The notes under the pieces: model-generated
Databases searched by the model: none
The model's input: the letters and a program-made list of their open reading frames with translations, nothing else
What the model was told of the DNA's origin: nothing
Translations under genes and position numbers: made by a program
Assembly: GCF_000331515.1 (NCBI RefSeq)
Contig: NZ_AMZO01000019.1
Coordinates: 52,530 to 116,529 of the forward strand
Origin: Photobacterium marinum
GTDB taxonomy: Bacteria; Pseudomonadota; Gammaproteobacteria; Enterobacterales; Vibrionaceae
Length of the DNA stretch: 64,000 nt
Direction of reading: 5' to 3'
Shown: positions 41,588 through 50,427 of the stretch, in pieces
Layout of the letters: every line of letters begins with the position of its first letter
Position numbering within the stretch: position 1 is the first letter of the stretch

Positions 41588-42865
41588 TCAGCCTGTCTTT
41601 TGCAGTTGACCGGGCAGCACTTTAACCAGCTTAATCATATTCTCAGAGACTTCGATGATCTCCATCTGATGGCCGCCGACCTCAATACTGAGCTGACTGT
41701 CCGGAATATCTTCCAGGTGCTCCAGGATCAGGCCATTCAGGGTACGAGGTCCGTCAGTCGGCAAACTCCAGTTCAGACTCTTGTTGAGGTCGCGGATATT
41801 GGCACTGCCCTCAATCATCAGGCTGCCGTCTTCCTGCGGGGTAATTTCCTCGGCCAGAGTGGGTGCCATTGAAGTGGTAAATTCACCGACAATCTCTTCC
41901 AGGATATCTTCCAGGGTGATCAGGCCCTGGATATCACCGTACTCATCGACAATCAGGCCGATGCGTTCCTTATTGCGCTGGAATTTCAGTAACTGGATAT
42001 TCAGTGGTGTGCCTTCTGGAATGAAGTAAACCTCATCAGCGGCGCGCAGCAGATTTTCTTTACTGAAGTCGTTTTTGTCCATCATTAGGCGGTAGGCTTC
42101 ACGTACCCGCAGCATACCGACAACTTCATCGATATTGTCACGGAACAGGACAATCCGACCGTGTGCCGAATGACTGAGCTGTTTGACTATTGATTTCCAG
42201 TCATCGTTGATGTTGATAGCAGCGATGTCACTGCGCGGGATCATCACGTCTTCAACTGTGACGTTCTCCAGATCAAGAATAGACAGCAGCATGTCCTGGT
42301 GGCGACGTGGGATAAGGCCGCCGGCTTCATTGACCACTGTACGCAGTTCGTCGGAGCTCAGTTTGGAGTCATCCATATTGCTGACTTTAAGGCCCATCAG
42401 GCGAAGGAAACCGTTAGTAATGCCGTTAACCAACCAGACCAGCGGATACAGGATTCGCATCAGTAACTGAAGCAGGATACTGCTGGCGTAGGACACCTTT
42501 TCCGGGTACAGCGCCGCCAGCGTTTTCGGGGTGACTTCGGCAAATACCAGCACGACCAGCGTCAAGGCACCGGTAGCAATCGCAACACCAAGGTCGCCGT
42601 ACAGGCGCATCCCTAAGATAGTCGCGATGGCTGAAGCTAAGATGTTGACTAGGTTGTTGCCGATTAGGATCAGGCCGATCAGGCGATCGGGACGGGACAG
42701 CAGCTTTTCTACTCGTTTAGCCCCGCGGTGTCCCTGGTTAGCAAGATGCCTCAGTTTGTAGCGATTGAGTGCCATCATGCCGGTTTCAGAACCGGAAAAA
42801 TATCCGGAAATGAGAAGTAGTAATATCAGGATGGAGAATAAGACTCCCGTGGAGATATCGTCCAA
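41588..42865 (-). CDS. corB: CorB/YfjD-type CNNM transporter-associated protein
   Basis: A 425-residue membrane protein of the CNNM/CorC family linked to Mg2+ (and Co2+) transport or efflux. An N-terminal DUF21 domain with about four membrane segments (GVLFSILILLLLISGYFSGSE, LIGNNLVNILASAIAT) is followed by two CBS domains (about 200-330; DEYGDIQGLITLEDILEE) and a CorC_HlyC domain. The N-terminus MDDISTGVLF matches homologues and starts at a TTG at 42865 with AAGGACAG upstream. It is co-directional with and follows ypjD, the usual neighbour in gammaproteobacteria. Confidence 0.9.
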   Translation of the reverse strand: MDDISTGVLFSILILLLLISGYFSGSETGMMALNRYKLRHLANQGHRGAKRVEKLLSRPDRLIGLILIGNNLVNILASAIATILGMRLYGDLGVAIATGALTLVVLVFAEVTPKTLAALYPEKVSYASSILLQLLMRILYPLVWLVNGITNGFLRLMGLKVSNMDDSKLSSDELRTVVNEAGGLIPRRHQDMLLSILDLENVTVEDVMIPRSDIAAININDDWKSIVKQLSHSAHGRIVLFRDNIDEVVGMLRVREAYRLMMDKNDFSKENLLRAADEVYFIPEGTPLNIQLLKFQRNKERIGLIVDEYGDIQGLITLEDILEEIVGEFTTSMAPTLAEEITPQEDGSLMIEGSANIRDLNKSLNWSLPTDGPRTLNGLILEHLEDIPDSQLSIEVGGHQMEIIEVSENMIKLVKVLPGQLQKTG

Positions 42866-42954
42866 AAAGCTGTCCTTAACGTTTCTGTTACAAGTAATGT
42901 GTACCCAGAGAGGGTGGGTGTCAATGCTAACTTTCTACTAAAAGCAGCATAAAT

Positions 42955-43752
42955 TTATGCTCCGATAATGATTTCTTTCACAAAGCGGCTGCCAAAATAA
43001 GCCAGGGTCAGCAGGAACGCACCGACCAGGCTGAACCAGACCACACGGCGGCCGCGCCAGCCTTTCTGGTAGTGTCCCCAAAGCAGGACGCTGTAGACAC
43101 ACCATGCCATCAATGACAGTACTGCTTTGTGTAGTTTGCCCTGGGCCAGCATGTCCTGGATAAAGATGAAACCGGTGATCAGCGTAACAGTCAGCAGTGA
43201 ATTACCCACCAAAATGATCTTGAAAAGTTGTCTTTCGACCATCATTAAAGGAGGGATGTTCGGATTAATCGCCAGGCTCTTCTTATTTTTCAGCTTATGA
43301 TCCAACCATGCCAGTTGAATGGCATACAAGGTGGCAATCATCAGCGTTGAATAAGAGAACAGCGCCAGGGATATATGCAGCAGCACTTGAGGGTGTGATT
43401 CCAGGTGGGTGATGAAAGCGCCGGGTAGCAGGGTTGCCGCGCACAAGTTAATGGCGGCGAAACTGTATACGACCGGCAGCAGGAACCAGACCCGCATCTT
43501 GAGCATAGCCAGGGTGGTGAGAGAGGCAATGATTAGGCTCATCAGGGAAGCCACATTTATAATGCTGAGGTTCTGGCCCGGTCCGATGAGAATTGAATCT
43601 TTCAACAGCAGGATATGTAACGCAATCGCTGCTAGTGCACAGAAGAAAACAGGTTTGGTTTTGATCCCATTACTGTTAGTCAGACCTGGCACGACCAGTC
43701 CGAGAGCAAGAAAATATAAGCAAGCAGCCATTAAGGCTATCAACATATCCAT
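42955..43752 (-). CDS. ypjD: YpjD, CcsA/HemX-like inner-membrane protein
   Basis: A 265-residue protein of the cytochrome c assembly/HemX superfamily with about eight membrane segments. It shows the pattern of E. coli YpjD: GQNLSIINVASLMSL, INLCAATLLPGAFITHLE, IQLAWLDHKLKNKKSL and VLLWGHYQKGWRGRRVVWF, which includes the conserved WGHY motif. Related proteins carry haem or help its insertion, but no role is proved for YpjD. It is divergent from ffh, as in E. coli. Confidence 0.9.
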   Translation of the reverse strand: MDMLIALMAACLYFLALGLVVPGLTNSNGIKTKPVFFCALAAIALHILLLKDSILIGPGQNLSIINVASLMSLIIASLTTLAMLKMRVWFLLPVVYSFAAINLCAATLLPGAFITHLESHPQVLLHISLALFSYSTLMIATLYAIQLAWLDHKLKNKKSLAINPNIPPLMMVERQLFKIILVGNSLLTVTLITGFIFIQDMLAQGKLHKAVLSLMAWCVYSVLLWGHYQKGWRGRRVVWFSLVGAFLLTLAYFGSRFVKEIIIGA

Positions 43753-43847
43753 AGTAAACTTAGCTATTTAAGATGGTTAGGGTTCGCAATTATACCTTGC
43801 TCAATGAGATGCCGCCAATGTAATGGTTATCAGAATACAAGCGGTTA

Positions 43848-43869
43848 CTCAGTTCATTATAGAACTGAG
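43848..43869. repeat. Perfect 8-bp inverted repeat upstream of ffh
   Basis: CTCAGTTC, loop ATTATA, GAACTGAG in the divergent ypjD/ffh gap. It may be an operator; no T tract follows. A TATACT at 43915-43920 is a possible ffh -10. Confidence 0.6.
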
Positions 43870-43963
43870 CGTCAAAGTGGCAGTGATAGCATGAAAGCTG
43901 GGTAAGGAATGCGTTATACTAGCCAGATCATACAGTTTTAGTTGCGTAACGAGCGAGTAGCAC

Positions 43964-45331
43964 ATGTTCGAAAATTTAACGGAGCGTTTATCGCGAACGC
44001 TTAAGAATGTCAGCGGCCGTGGTCGTCTGACGGACGACAACATCAAGGATACGCTGCGTGAAGTACGTATGGCGTTACTCGAGGCGGATGTTGCGCTTCC
44101 CGTTGTCCGCGATTTTGTTAAGCGTGTTAAAGAGCGCGCTGTCGGTACTGAAGTATCGAAAAGCCTGACGCCGGGTCAGGAATTTATCAAGATTGTTCAG
44201 GCTGAGCTTGAACTGGTGATGGGTGAGTCGAATGAAGACCTGAACCTCGCCAGCCAGCCGCCAGCTGTTCTTTTGATGGCCGGTCTGCAAGGTGCCGGTA
44301 AAACCACCAGTGTGGGTAAGCTGGGTAAGCTGCTGAAAGAGCGCCATAAGAAGAAGGTGCTGGTGGTCTCTGCCGACGTTTACCGTCCGGCGGCGATCAA
44401 ACAGCTGGAAACTTTGGCTTCAGATATCGGTATTGATTTCTTCCCGTCTACACCGGATCAGAAGCCGGTCGACATTGCCACAGCCGCCGTTGATCACGGT
44501 AAGCTGAAATTCTATGACGTGGTGATTGTCGATACCGCGGGTCGACTACATGTCGACAGCGAAATGATGGACGAGATTAAGGACGTTCATAACGCGATCA
44601 ACCCTGTTGAAACTCTGTTCGTGGTTGATGCCATGACAGGTCAGGATGCGGCGAATACTGCGAAGGCTTTTGATGAGGCACTGGCTCTGACCGGTGTGAT
44701 CCTGACCAAAGTTGACGGTGATGCCCGTGGTGGTGCGGCGCTGTCTGTTCGTCACATTACCGGTAAGCCAATTAAGTTCCTGGGTGTGGGTGAAAAGACT
44801 GACGCACTAGAACCGTTCCACCCGGATCGTGTTGCTTCCCGTATTCTTGGCATGGGTGACGTACTGTCTCTGATCGAAGATCTTGAGCGTAACGTCGACA
44901 AAGAAAAAGCCGAGAAACTGGCGAAGAAATTCAAAGAGAAGAAAGGCTTCGACCTGGAAGACTTCCGTGGCCAGCTTCAGCAGATGAAGAACATGGGCGG
45001 CATGATGGGCATGCTGGACAAGCTACCGGGTATGTCCCAGCTGCCAGACAACGTCAAAGACCAGGTGGACGACAAGATGTTCGTTCAGATGGAAGCTATC
45101 ATTAACTCAATGACGCCGAAAGAACGTGAGCGTCCTGAGTTGATCAAAGGCTCGCGCAAGAAACGTATCGCGATGGGTTCCGGTACTCAGGTACAGGACG
45201 TAAACCGTCTGCTGAAACAGTTTACCCAGATGCAGAAGATGATGAAGAAAATGCAGAAGGGCGGCATGAAGAATATGATGCGCAACATGAAAGGCATGAT
45301 GCCTGGCGGCGGTATGTTCCCAGGTCGTTAA
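43964..45331 (+). CDS. ffh: Signal recognition particle protein Ffh
   Basis: Ffh binds 4.5S RNA and signal sequences of nascent inner-membrane proteins and delivers them to FtsY. The 455-residue protein has the N domain, the GTPase domain (GLQGAGKTTS near 107, DVYRPAA, DTAGR, TKVDGDARGGAALS) and a Met-rich M domain (about 300-450; QQMKNMGGMMGMLDKLPGM region) ending MKGMMPGGGMFPGR. It lies upstream of the rpsP operon, as usual. Confidence 0.98.
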   Translation: MFENLTERLSRTLKNVSGRGRLTDDNIKDTLREVRMALLEADVALPVVRDFVKRVKERAVGTEVSKSLTPGQEFIKIVQAELELVMGESNEDLNLASQPPAVLLMAGLQGAGKTTSVGKLGKLLKERHKKKVLVVSADVYRPAAIKQLETLASDIGIDFFPSTPDQKPVDIATAAVDHGKLKFYDVVIVDTAGRLHVDSEMMDEIKDVHNAINPVETLFVVDAMTGQDAANTAKAFDEALALTGVILTKVDGDARGGAALSVRHITGKPIKFLGVGEKTDALEPFHPDRVASRILGMGDVLSLIEDLERNVDKEKAEKLAKKFKEKKGFDLEDFRGQLQQMKNMGGMMGMLDKLPGMSQLPDNVKDQVDDKMFVQMEAIINSMTPKERERPELIKGSRKKRIAMGSGTQVQDVNRLLKQFTQMQKMMKKMQKGGMKNMMRNMKGMMPGGGMFPGR

Positions 45332-45391
45332 AAAGATGATTAAAGCTCGGGCGTTATTTTCTTAATACTGGCGAAAAATTAGCTAAAGCGG

Positions 45392-45419
45392 TTGCATTCG
45401 TCAGTTTTAGGAGTAAAAT
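45392..45419 (+). promoter_or_regulatory. Probable rpsP operon promoter and leader
   Basis: TTGCAT (45392-45397), 16 bp, TAAAAT (45414-45419), followed by a GC-containing discriminator (TCCCGAGC). In the leader GGCCCCG (45441-45447) pairs with CGGGGCC (45459-45465), then an AT-rich stretch: a weak attenuator is possible. Confidence 0.7.
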
Positions 45420-45498
45420 TCCCGAGCTTAATTTGGCACGGGCCCCGTTTGCTAAGATCGGGGCCAATTTAATTTTACAGTAATGCAAAGAGGACGAT

Positions 45499-45747
45499 AT
45501 GGTAACCATTCGTTTGGCACGTCACGGCGCTAAGAAGCGTCCATTTTATCACATCGTTGTTGCTGACTCTCGCGCTGCACGCGACGGTCGTAACATCGAG
45601 AAAATTGGTTTCTTCAACCCGCTAGCTAAGGGTCAGGAAGAGCGCCTACGTCTAGACCTAGACCGTGTAAACCACTGGGTTGGTGAAGGCGCAACTGTGT
45701 CTGACCGCGCAGCTAAGCTAATCAAAGACGCTGCTAAAGCGGCTTAA
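45499..45747 (+). CDS. rpsP: 30S ribosomal protein S16
   Basis: S16 stabilises the 5' domain of 16S rRNA in the small subunit. The 82-residue protein starts [18 protein letters not shown] and has the [13 protein letters not shown] and [15 protein letters not shown] segments. Length is typical. AGAGGA precedes the ATG. Codons are those of a highly expressed gene. It opens the rpsP-rimM-trmD-rplS operon. Confidence 0.98.
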   Translation: MVTIRLARHGAKKRPFYHIVVADSRAARDGRNIEKIGFFNPLAKGQEERLRLDLDRVNHWVGEGATVSDRAAKLIKDAAKAA

Positions 45748-45773
45748 TTAGCATGTCTGGTAGACGAGAAACG

Positions 45774-46307
45774 ATGAGTACACAAAACCAAGACTACATT
45801 GTTGTCGGTAAACTGGGTGCCTCCTATGGTATCAAGGGGTGGCTCAAAGTTTTTTCCTACACAGAAGAAGCCGAAAGCATTTTTTCCTATCAGCCTTGGC
45901 TTATTAAAGTTAAGGGTGAATGGAAGGAGTTCCGCGTTGAATCGTGGAAACGCCATGGTCAGGGTATGGTCGCTAAGTTAGAAGGTCTGAACGTCCGTGA
46001 GGATGCTCAGGTATTTACTAACGCTGAAGTTGCTGTACTGGCTGAACAACTGCCGGCGCTGTCAGATGAAGAATTCTACTGGCGCGAATTGTTCGGTATG
46101 ACAGTGGTTACTACTGAAGGTTACGACCTTGGTAAAGTCACTGACATCCTGGAAACGGGTTCGAACGATGTTCTGGTAGTGAAAGCTAACCTGAAAGATG
46201 CTTTTGGGCAGAAGGAACGATTAATTCCGTTCCTCGATGAGCAGGTCATCAAGTCGATTGATCGCACTGCTCAGCGGATCGAAGTTGACTGGGATCCTGG
46301 ATTTTAA
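45774..46307 (+). CDS. rimM: Ribosome maturation factor RimM
   Basis: RimM binds S19 and helps 30S head maturation. The protein has the N-terminal RimM domain ([20 protein letters not shown]) and a C-terminal PRC barrel ([35 protein letters not shown]). It ends IEVDWDPGF as in E. coli. The ATG at 45774 (177 residues) has a weak GA-rich site; an in-frame ATG at 45753 would give 184 residues, so the start is uncertain. Confidence 0.95.
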   Translation: MSTQNQDYIVVGKLGASYGIKGWLKVFSYTEEAESIFSYQPWLIKVKGEWKEFRVESWKRHGQGMVAKLEGLNVREDAQVFTNAEVAVLAEQLPALSDEEFYWRELFGMTVVTTEGYDLGKVTDILETGSNDVLVVKANLKDAFGQKERLIPFLDEQVIKSIDRTAQRIEVDWDPGF

Positions 46308-46328
46308 CCCCCGGTAATAGGTGAACAA

Positions 46329-47075
46329 ATGAAGGTAGGCATTATTAGCCTGTTTCCTGACATGTTTAACGCCATTACTAATTTTGGGGTAACAGGCCAG
46401 GCGGTAAAAAGAGGCCTATTGTCAGTAGAAACGTGGAATCCCCGCGATTTTACTCACGACAAGCACCGTACGGTTGATGACCGACCATATGGTGGCGGAC
46501 CAGGCATGTTGATGATGGTACAGCCTTTGCGCGATGCCATTCATGCTGCCAAACAGTCCGTTGATGGCCAGGCTAAAGTCATCTACCTGTCGCCTCAGGG
46601 CCGTAAGCTTGATCAAGCGGGTGTTGAGGAGTTGGCTGAAAATGAGAACCTGATTCTTATTTGCGGTCGCTATGAAGGGGTTGATGAGCGCATAATCCAA
46701 CAAGAGGTAGACGAAGAATGGTCTATCGGGGATTTTGTGCTGACTGGGGGCGAGCTGCCAGCCATGACCTTAGTCGACGCAGTAGTCCGGTTTGTACCGG
46801 GTGTACTGGGTGACTTTGCGTCGGCAGAGGAAGATTCCTTTGCCAATGGCTTGCTGGATTGTCCGCATTATACGCGTCCCGAAGTGTTGGACGGGCAGGA
46901 AGTACCTAAGGTCTTGCTGTCTGGCAACCACAAGGACATTAGCCGCTGGCGATTGAAGCAATCGCTGGGCCGAACCTGGCTGAGAAGACCAGAGCTCCTG
47001 GAAAACCTAGCTCTGACTGACGATCAGGAATTCTTGCTGGCGGAATTTATCCGCGAATACAAAGCAAGCAATTAA
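46329..47075 (+). CDS. trmD: tRNA (guanine-37-N1)-methyltransferase TrmD
   Basis: TrmD methylates G37 of tRNAs reading CNN and some other codons and so prevents +1 frameshifts. The 248-residue SPOUT enzyme has the knot signatures [27 protein letters not shown] and [15 protein letters not shown], and the C-terminal tRNA-binding part ending EYKASN. Length is typical. It lies 21 bp after rimM. Confidence 0.98.
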   Translation: MKVGIISLFPDMFNAITNFGVTGQAVKRGLLSVETWNPRDFTHDKHRTVDDRPYGGGPGMLMMVQPLRDAIHAAKQSVDGQAKVIYLSPQGRKLDQAGVEELAENENLILICGRYEGVDERIIQQEVDEEWSIGDFVLTGGELPAMTLVDAVVRFVPGVLGDFASAEEDSFANGLLDCPHYTRPEVLDGQEVPKVLLSGNHKDISRWRLKQSLGRTWLRRPELLENLALTDDQEFLLAEFIREYKASN

Positions 47076-47111
47076 TTAATTTAGTATCAGTTTATTCTAG
47101 GGTATTTACCA

Positions 47112-47462
47112 ATGAGTAATATCATCAAGGCTCTTGAACAAGAGCAAATGAAACAAGACCTACCTACTTTCGCACCAGGTGACACTGTTGTTGTTCAGGT
47201 TAAGGTTAAAGAAGGTAACCGCGAGCGTCTTCAGGCTTTCGAAGGCGTTGTAATTGCTAAGCGCAACCGTGGTCTACACTCTGCATTCACTGTTCGTAAG
47301 ATCTCTAACGGTGAAGGTGTTGAGCGTGCGTTCCAAACTCACTCTCCAGTAGTTGACAGCATTACTGTTAAGCGTCGCGGTGCAGTACGTCGTGCCAAGC
47401 TGTACTACCTACGTGAGCGTTCTGGTAAAGCGGCTCGTATCAAAGAGAAGCTTTCTAAGTAA
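47112..47462 (+). CDS. rplS: 50S ribosomal protein L19
   Basis: L19 lies at the 30S-50S interface. The 116-residue protein has [42 protein letters not shown] and [19 protein letters not shown]. Length is typical. It closes the operon before a strong terminator. CTA is common for leucine, as in other highly expressed genes here. Confidence 0.98.
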   Translation: MSNIIKALEQEQMKQDLPTFAPGDTVVVQVKVKEGNRERLQAFEGVVIAKRNRGLHSAFTVRKISNGEGVERAFQTHSPVVDSITVKRRGAVRRAKLYYLRERSGKAARIKEKLSK

Positions 47463-47486
47463 TACGCCTAGCGTAAGACGTTTAAT

Positions 47487-47518
47487 AAAAAAGCCCACCT
47501 TATGGTGGGCTTTTTTTT
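47487..47518 (+). terminator. Intrinsic terminator after rplS
   Basis: AAAAAAGCCCACC, loop TTAT, GGTGGGC, then eight T. Confidence 0.95.
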
Positions 47519-47589
47519 GTCTTTTGATTGTCCGTGAAAAGCCTTGTTCTGAAGTTTTGGTCTCCAGCTTTAGCTGGAAATAAGGCTTA

Positions 47590-47760
47590 TCAGAACAGGT
47601 AATTGATACCTAAAGTGTAAGTATTGAGGCTGAACTCTTCGCTCATATACATGTACTGGTATTCCAGGTTGAGCATGACGTCTGCACGAAGCGGGATATG
47701 TGTACCCACTGCTAGATAAGGTTTCACGACATTGAGTTCTTGCTGGGAATATTGATTGGA
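47590..47760 (-). pseudogene. C-terminal remnant of an outer-membrane beta-barrel protein
   Basis: Read on the minus strand, the stretch from 47760 to the TGA at 47590 is open for 56 codons and has no good start. It encodes alternating strands typical of a porin-like barrel: VVKPYLAVGTHIPL, RADVMLNLEYQYMYM, FSLNTYTLGINYLF. The final residue is Phe, the usual BamA-recognition end of outer-membrane proteins. A stop codon (47761-47763) cuts the frame upstream and no more of the gene is seen before the cstA terminator. It therefore looks like the relic of a deleted small OMP gene. Confidence 0.7.
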
Positions 47761-47780
47761 CTAAAGGCTAAAGCGGGCAA

Positions 47781-47810
47781 AAAGAAACCAGCCAAATGGC
47801 TGGTTTCTTT
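47781..47810 (-). terminator. Intrinsic terminator after cstA
   Basis: On the minus strand AAAGAAACCAGCC, loop, GGCTGGTTTCTTTTT. It lies 26 bp after the cstA stop. Confidence 0.9.
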
Positions 47811-47835
47811 ATTTATTTAGGAATGAAGTATTGAT

Positions 47836-49320
47836 TTACGCGGTTTCCAGTGCGCTTTTGCTCTCTTCTTCGTCGGCTAGTTCAGTTTCACCTTTGCCTT
47901 TAGAGCGCTTGATAACATAGCCGGCAATGAACAGGGCACCTAGTGCACCAGCGATAGTTGATACTGTCATTGGCAGACCGAAACCAAGCTGGCTGTTGTT
48001 CAGGATGAAGGTAATACATACCGTGGTCATGAATATTGCTGGAACAGTCGTTACCCAGTGCAGTTTGTTGTGGCGTAGCAGGTAGGCAGAAGCTGTCCAC
48101 AGCATCATTACCGCAGTGCTTTGGTTCGCAAAGCCGAAGTAGCGCCAGATGATACCGAAGTCTACCTGAGTCAGGATGCCGCCGATAACGAACAGTGGCA
48201 GAGCCATAACCAGACGGTTACGCAGTGACTTCTGCTCCATGTTGAAGTATTCAGCCAGGATCAGGCGGCTTGAGCGGAATGCAGTATCACCAGAAGTGAT
48301 TGGCAGGATAACAACACCCAGGAAGGCAATCACACCACCGAATACGCCCAGCAGACCGATTGAAGAGCTGTAAACCACATTACCAGGGCCACCGTTAGCA
48401 ACGGCTTCTTTCAGACCTTCAACTGAGCCGAAGAAAGACAGTGCCAGAGCACACCAGATCAGGGCGATAACACCTTCGCCAATCATTGCGCCGTAGAATA
48501 CGAAGCGGCCGTTCTTCTCGTTTTCCATACAACGCGCCATCAGAGGTGACTGGGTTGCGTGGAAGCCGGAGATTGCACCACAGGCAATGGTGATGAACAG
48601 TGCAGGCCATAGCGGTAGGTTGTTCGGGTTCATGTTAGTGAACATCTGGCTCATTTCGTAGTTGCCAAGCAGTGTATGTTCACTTGAAAACGAAATAGCT
48701 GTGATAAGACCAACTGACATGAAGATAAGCAGAGCACCGAACAACGGGTAGAAGCGGCCGATGATTTTATCAACCGGAACAATTGTCGCGATGATGTAGT
48801 AAGCGAAGATAACCACAACCATAGTTGTCATTGGCATACCGATACCGGTTTGCTCGTTTACCAGGTTAGTGATCATGCCTGCAGGTGCTGATACGAATAC
48901 CACGCCAACCAGCAATAGCAGGATGATGGCAAAGATATTCATGAAGTGTTTTGCACCGTTACCCAGGTAGCGGCCGGTAATGGTTGGTACTGATGCACCA
49001 CCGTTACGTACTGAAAGCATACCTGAGAAGTAATCATGAACTGCACCGGCAAAGATACAGCCAAGTACGATCCAAAGCATCGCGGCTGGGCCGTACAGTG
49101 CCCCCATGATCGGGCCGAAAATAGGGCCGACACCGGCGATATTCAGCAGCTGTACCAGGTAAACTTTCTTGTTTGACATTGGCACATAGTCAACGCCGTC
49201 TTGCTTGGTATAGGCAGGTGTTTTGCGATTTTCGTTGACGCCAAACACCTTCTCGATAAATGCACCGTAGATGAAGTAACCACCTATCAATGCCGCAACG
49301 CACATCAGGAACCAGGTCAT
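47836..49320 (-). CDS. cstA: CstA-family pyruvate/peptide transporter (BtsT-like)
   Basis: A 494-residue inner-membrane protein of the CstA family with many hydrophobic helices. Family signatures are YFIYGAFIEKVFGVNENRKTPA, the NIAGVGPIFGPIMGALYGP motif, HDYFSGMLSVRNGG and FHATQSPLMARCMENE. E. coli members are CstA (peptide/pyruvate uptake in starvation) and BtsT (pyruvate/H+ symport). This is the short form seen in vibrios. The neighbouring BtsSR-like genes suggest pyruvate uptake induced by external pyruvate. Symbol is by family; btsT is equally possible. Confidence 0.88.
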   Translation of the reverse strand: MTWFLMCVAALIGGYFIYGAFIEKVFGVNENRKTPAYTKQDGVDYVPMSNKKVYLVQLLNIAGVGPIFGPIMGALYGPAAMLWIVLGCIFAGAVHDYFSGMLSVRNGGASVPTITGRYLGNGAKHFMNIFAIILLLLVGVVFVSAPAGMITNLVNEQTGIGMPMTTMVVVIFAYYIIATIVPVDKIIGRFYPLFGALLIFMSVGLITAISFSSEHTLLGNYEMSQMFTNMNPNNLPLWPALFITIACGAISGFHATQSPLMARCMENEKNGRFVFYGAMIGEGVIALIWCALALSFFGSVEGLKEAVANGGPGNVVYSSSIGLLGVFGGVIAFLGVVILPITSGDTAFRSSRLILAEYFNMEQKSLRNRLVMALPLFVIGGILTQVDFGIIWRYFGFANQSTAVMMLWTASAYLLRHNKLHWVTTVPAIFMTTVCITFILNNSQLGFGLPMTVSTIAGALGALFIAGYVIKRSKGKGETELADEEESKSALETA

Positions 49321-49713
49321 AACTCTTGTCTCTCTTATCCGTTCATTTCCATGGATTGCTTTGCGACTATCGCGCCTTTACACCCTCGGCAAAACACTCG
49401 CAAAACTTCTTTTGATGTGTTCCATGTTAATACGTTAATGAATAGATGCACGCGGTAAAGTGGTGAGTGGTTATATGGCGAGGTGAGCGGTCGGTGAGTG
49501 GGCTGAGTGGTTTTTTCGGTCAGCTGCCATTCAGCTTTCTTGACTGGTATAAAAAGTGCTTTTAACTATTAATATTATGATTTTAAATGGCTTTTTTGTG
49601 CTTTTGATTGTTTGGGAACGAATTGATAAAAGTGAGAACTAAGGCACATTTTATGCCTTAGTTGCCTCTTAGTGGTTCCTGAACGGTAGTGAGTGGCTGT
49701 TAAGTGGATGGGG
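49321..49713. promoter_or_regulatory. cstA-btsR intergenic region with phased operator-like repeats
   Basis: This 393-bp gap holds no gene. Read toward cstA (minus strand), ACCACTCA, ACCGCTCA and ACCACTCA begin at 49511, 49491 and 49471: exact 20-bp steps. CCCACTCA (49502) lies between, and an ACCACTTT ends at 49457. A second group near btsR, ACCACTAA (49676), GCCACTCA (49697) and TCCACTTA (49708), has 21- and 11-bp steps. E. coli BtsR binds two ACCRMCT-like repeats 20 bp apart, so these are likely LytTR sites. Confidence 0.7.
49637..49663 (-). terminator. Hairpin after btsR, probable weak terminator
   Basis: AACTAAGGCA, loop of 7, TGCCTTAGTT (10 perfect pairs), then on the minus strand CTCACTTTTATC. 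It lies about 50 bp past the btsR stop. Confidence 0.6.
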
Positions 49714-50427
49714 TTAACTCAGGCCAAACCTGTCTTTCAGTTCTTTGAGATAACGGCGGCTCACTGGTACCTGATGGCCGTATTGAGTGGTAATTTCAGC
49801 CAGGCCATTTTCCAGTAGTTTGATTTCACGTATCGCCTGCGGATGGATCAAATACTGGCGGTGACAGCGGATCAACGGGGTTTTTTCTTCCAGCGTTTTT
49901 AGTGTCAGCTGGGTGGTGGCATTGATCTCGTTGGTGACCACGTGCACCCCGGTCAGATCGGAATAAGCGGTTTCAATTTCAGCCGGGCTGAGAAGCAGGA
50001 TCCGGTTATGGCCACTGCAGGGGATCAGCTCCAGCATATCGGACACCAGCGGGCTGTAATCCGGTTCCTGACATTCCTTTTTCAGCCGTTTGATGGTTTT
50101 CGCCAGGCGGCAGGTTTCTACCGGCTTGAGCAGGTAATCAAAAGCATTGTCCTCAAAGGCTTTCAGTGCATATTCGTCATAGGCGGTTACGAATACCACC
50201 TTGGGCATGGTGTCCGGGTCGAGCATGCTGAGCATTTCTATCCCGGTAATTTGCGGCATCTGAATATCGAGAAAAATGACATCCGGTTTGAGGGCATTGA
50301 TTTTTTTCAGTCCTTCGATGGCATTGTTACAGCTGTCGATGACTTCAACTTCTTCGGTGTCATGCAGTAAGTCGATCAGTTCTTCTCGAGCATAAAGCTC
50401 GTCATCAATGACGAGGGCTGTGATCAT
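49714..50427 (-). CDS. btsR: LytTR response regulator, BtsR-like
   Basis: A 237-residue response regulator with a receiver domain (VIDDELYAREEL, phospho-acceptor Asp54 in FLDIQMPQITG) and a LytTR DNA-binding domain. The linker and end match E. coli BtsR (YehT) closely: IPCSGHNRILLL, PLIRCHRQYLIHP and QVPVSRRYLKELKD. BtsR activates the pyruvate transporter gene btsT. Here it overlaps the kinase gene by 4 bp (ATGA) and lies just upstream of a CstA-family transporter gene on the same strand. YpdB is less similar in these segments. Confidence 0.9.
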   Translation of the reverse strand: MITALVIDDELYAREELIDLLHDTEEVEVIDSCNNAIEGLKKINALKPDVIFLDIQMPQITGIEMLSMLDPDTMPKVVFVTAYDEYALKAFEDNAFDYLLKPVETCRLAKTIKRLKKECQEPDYSPLVSDMLELIPCSGHNRILLLSPAEIETAYSDLTGVHVVTNEINATTQLTLKTLEEKTPLIRCHRQYLIHPQAIREIKLLENGLAEITTQYGHQVPVSRRYLKELKDRFGLS

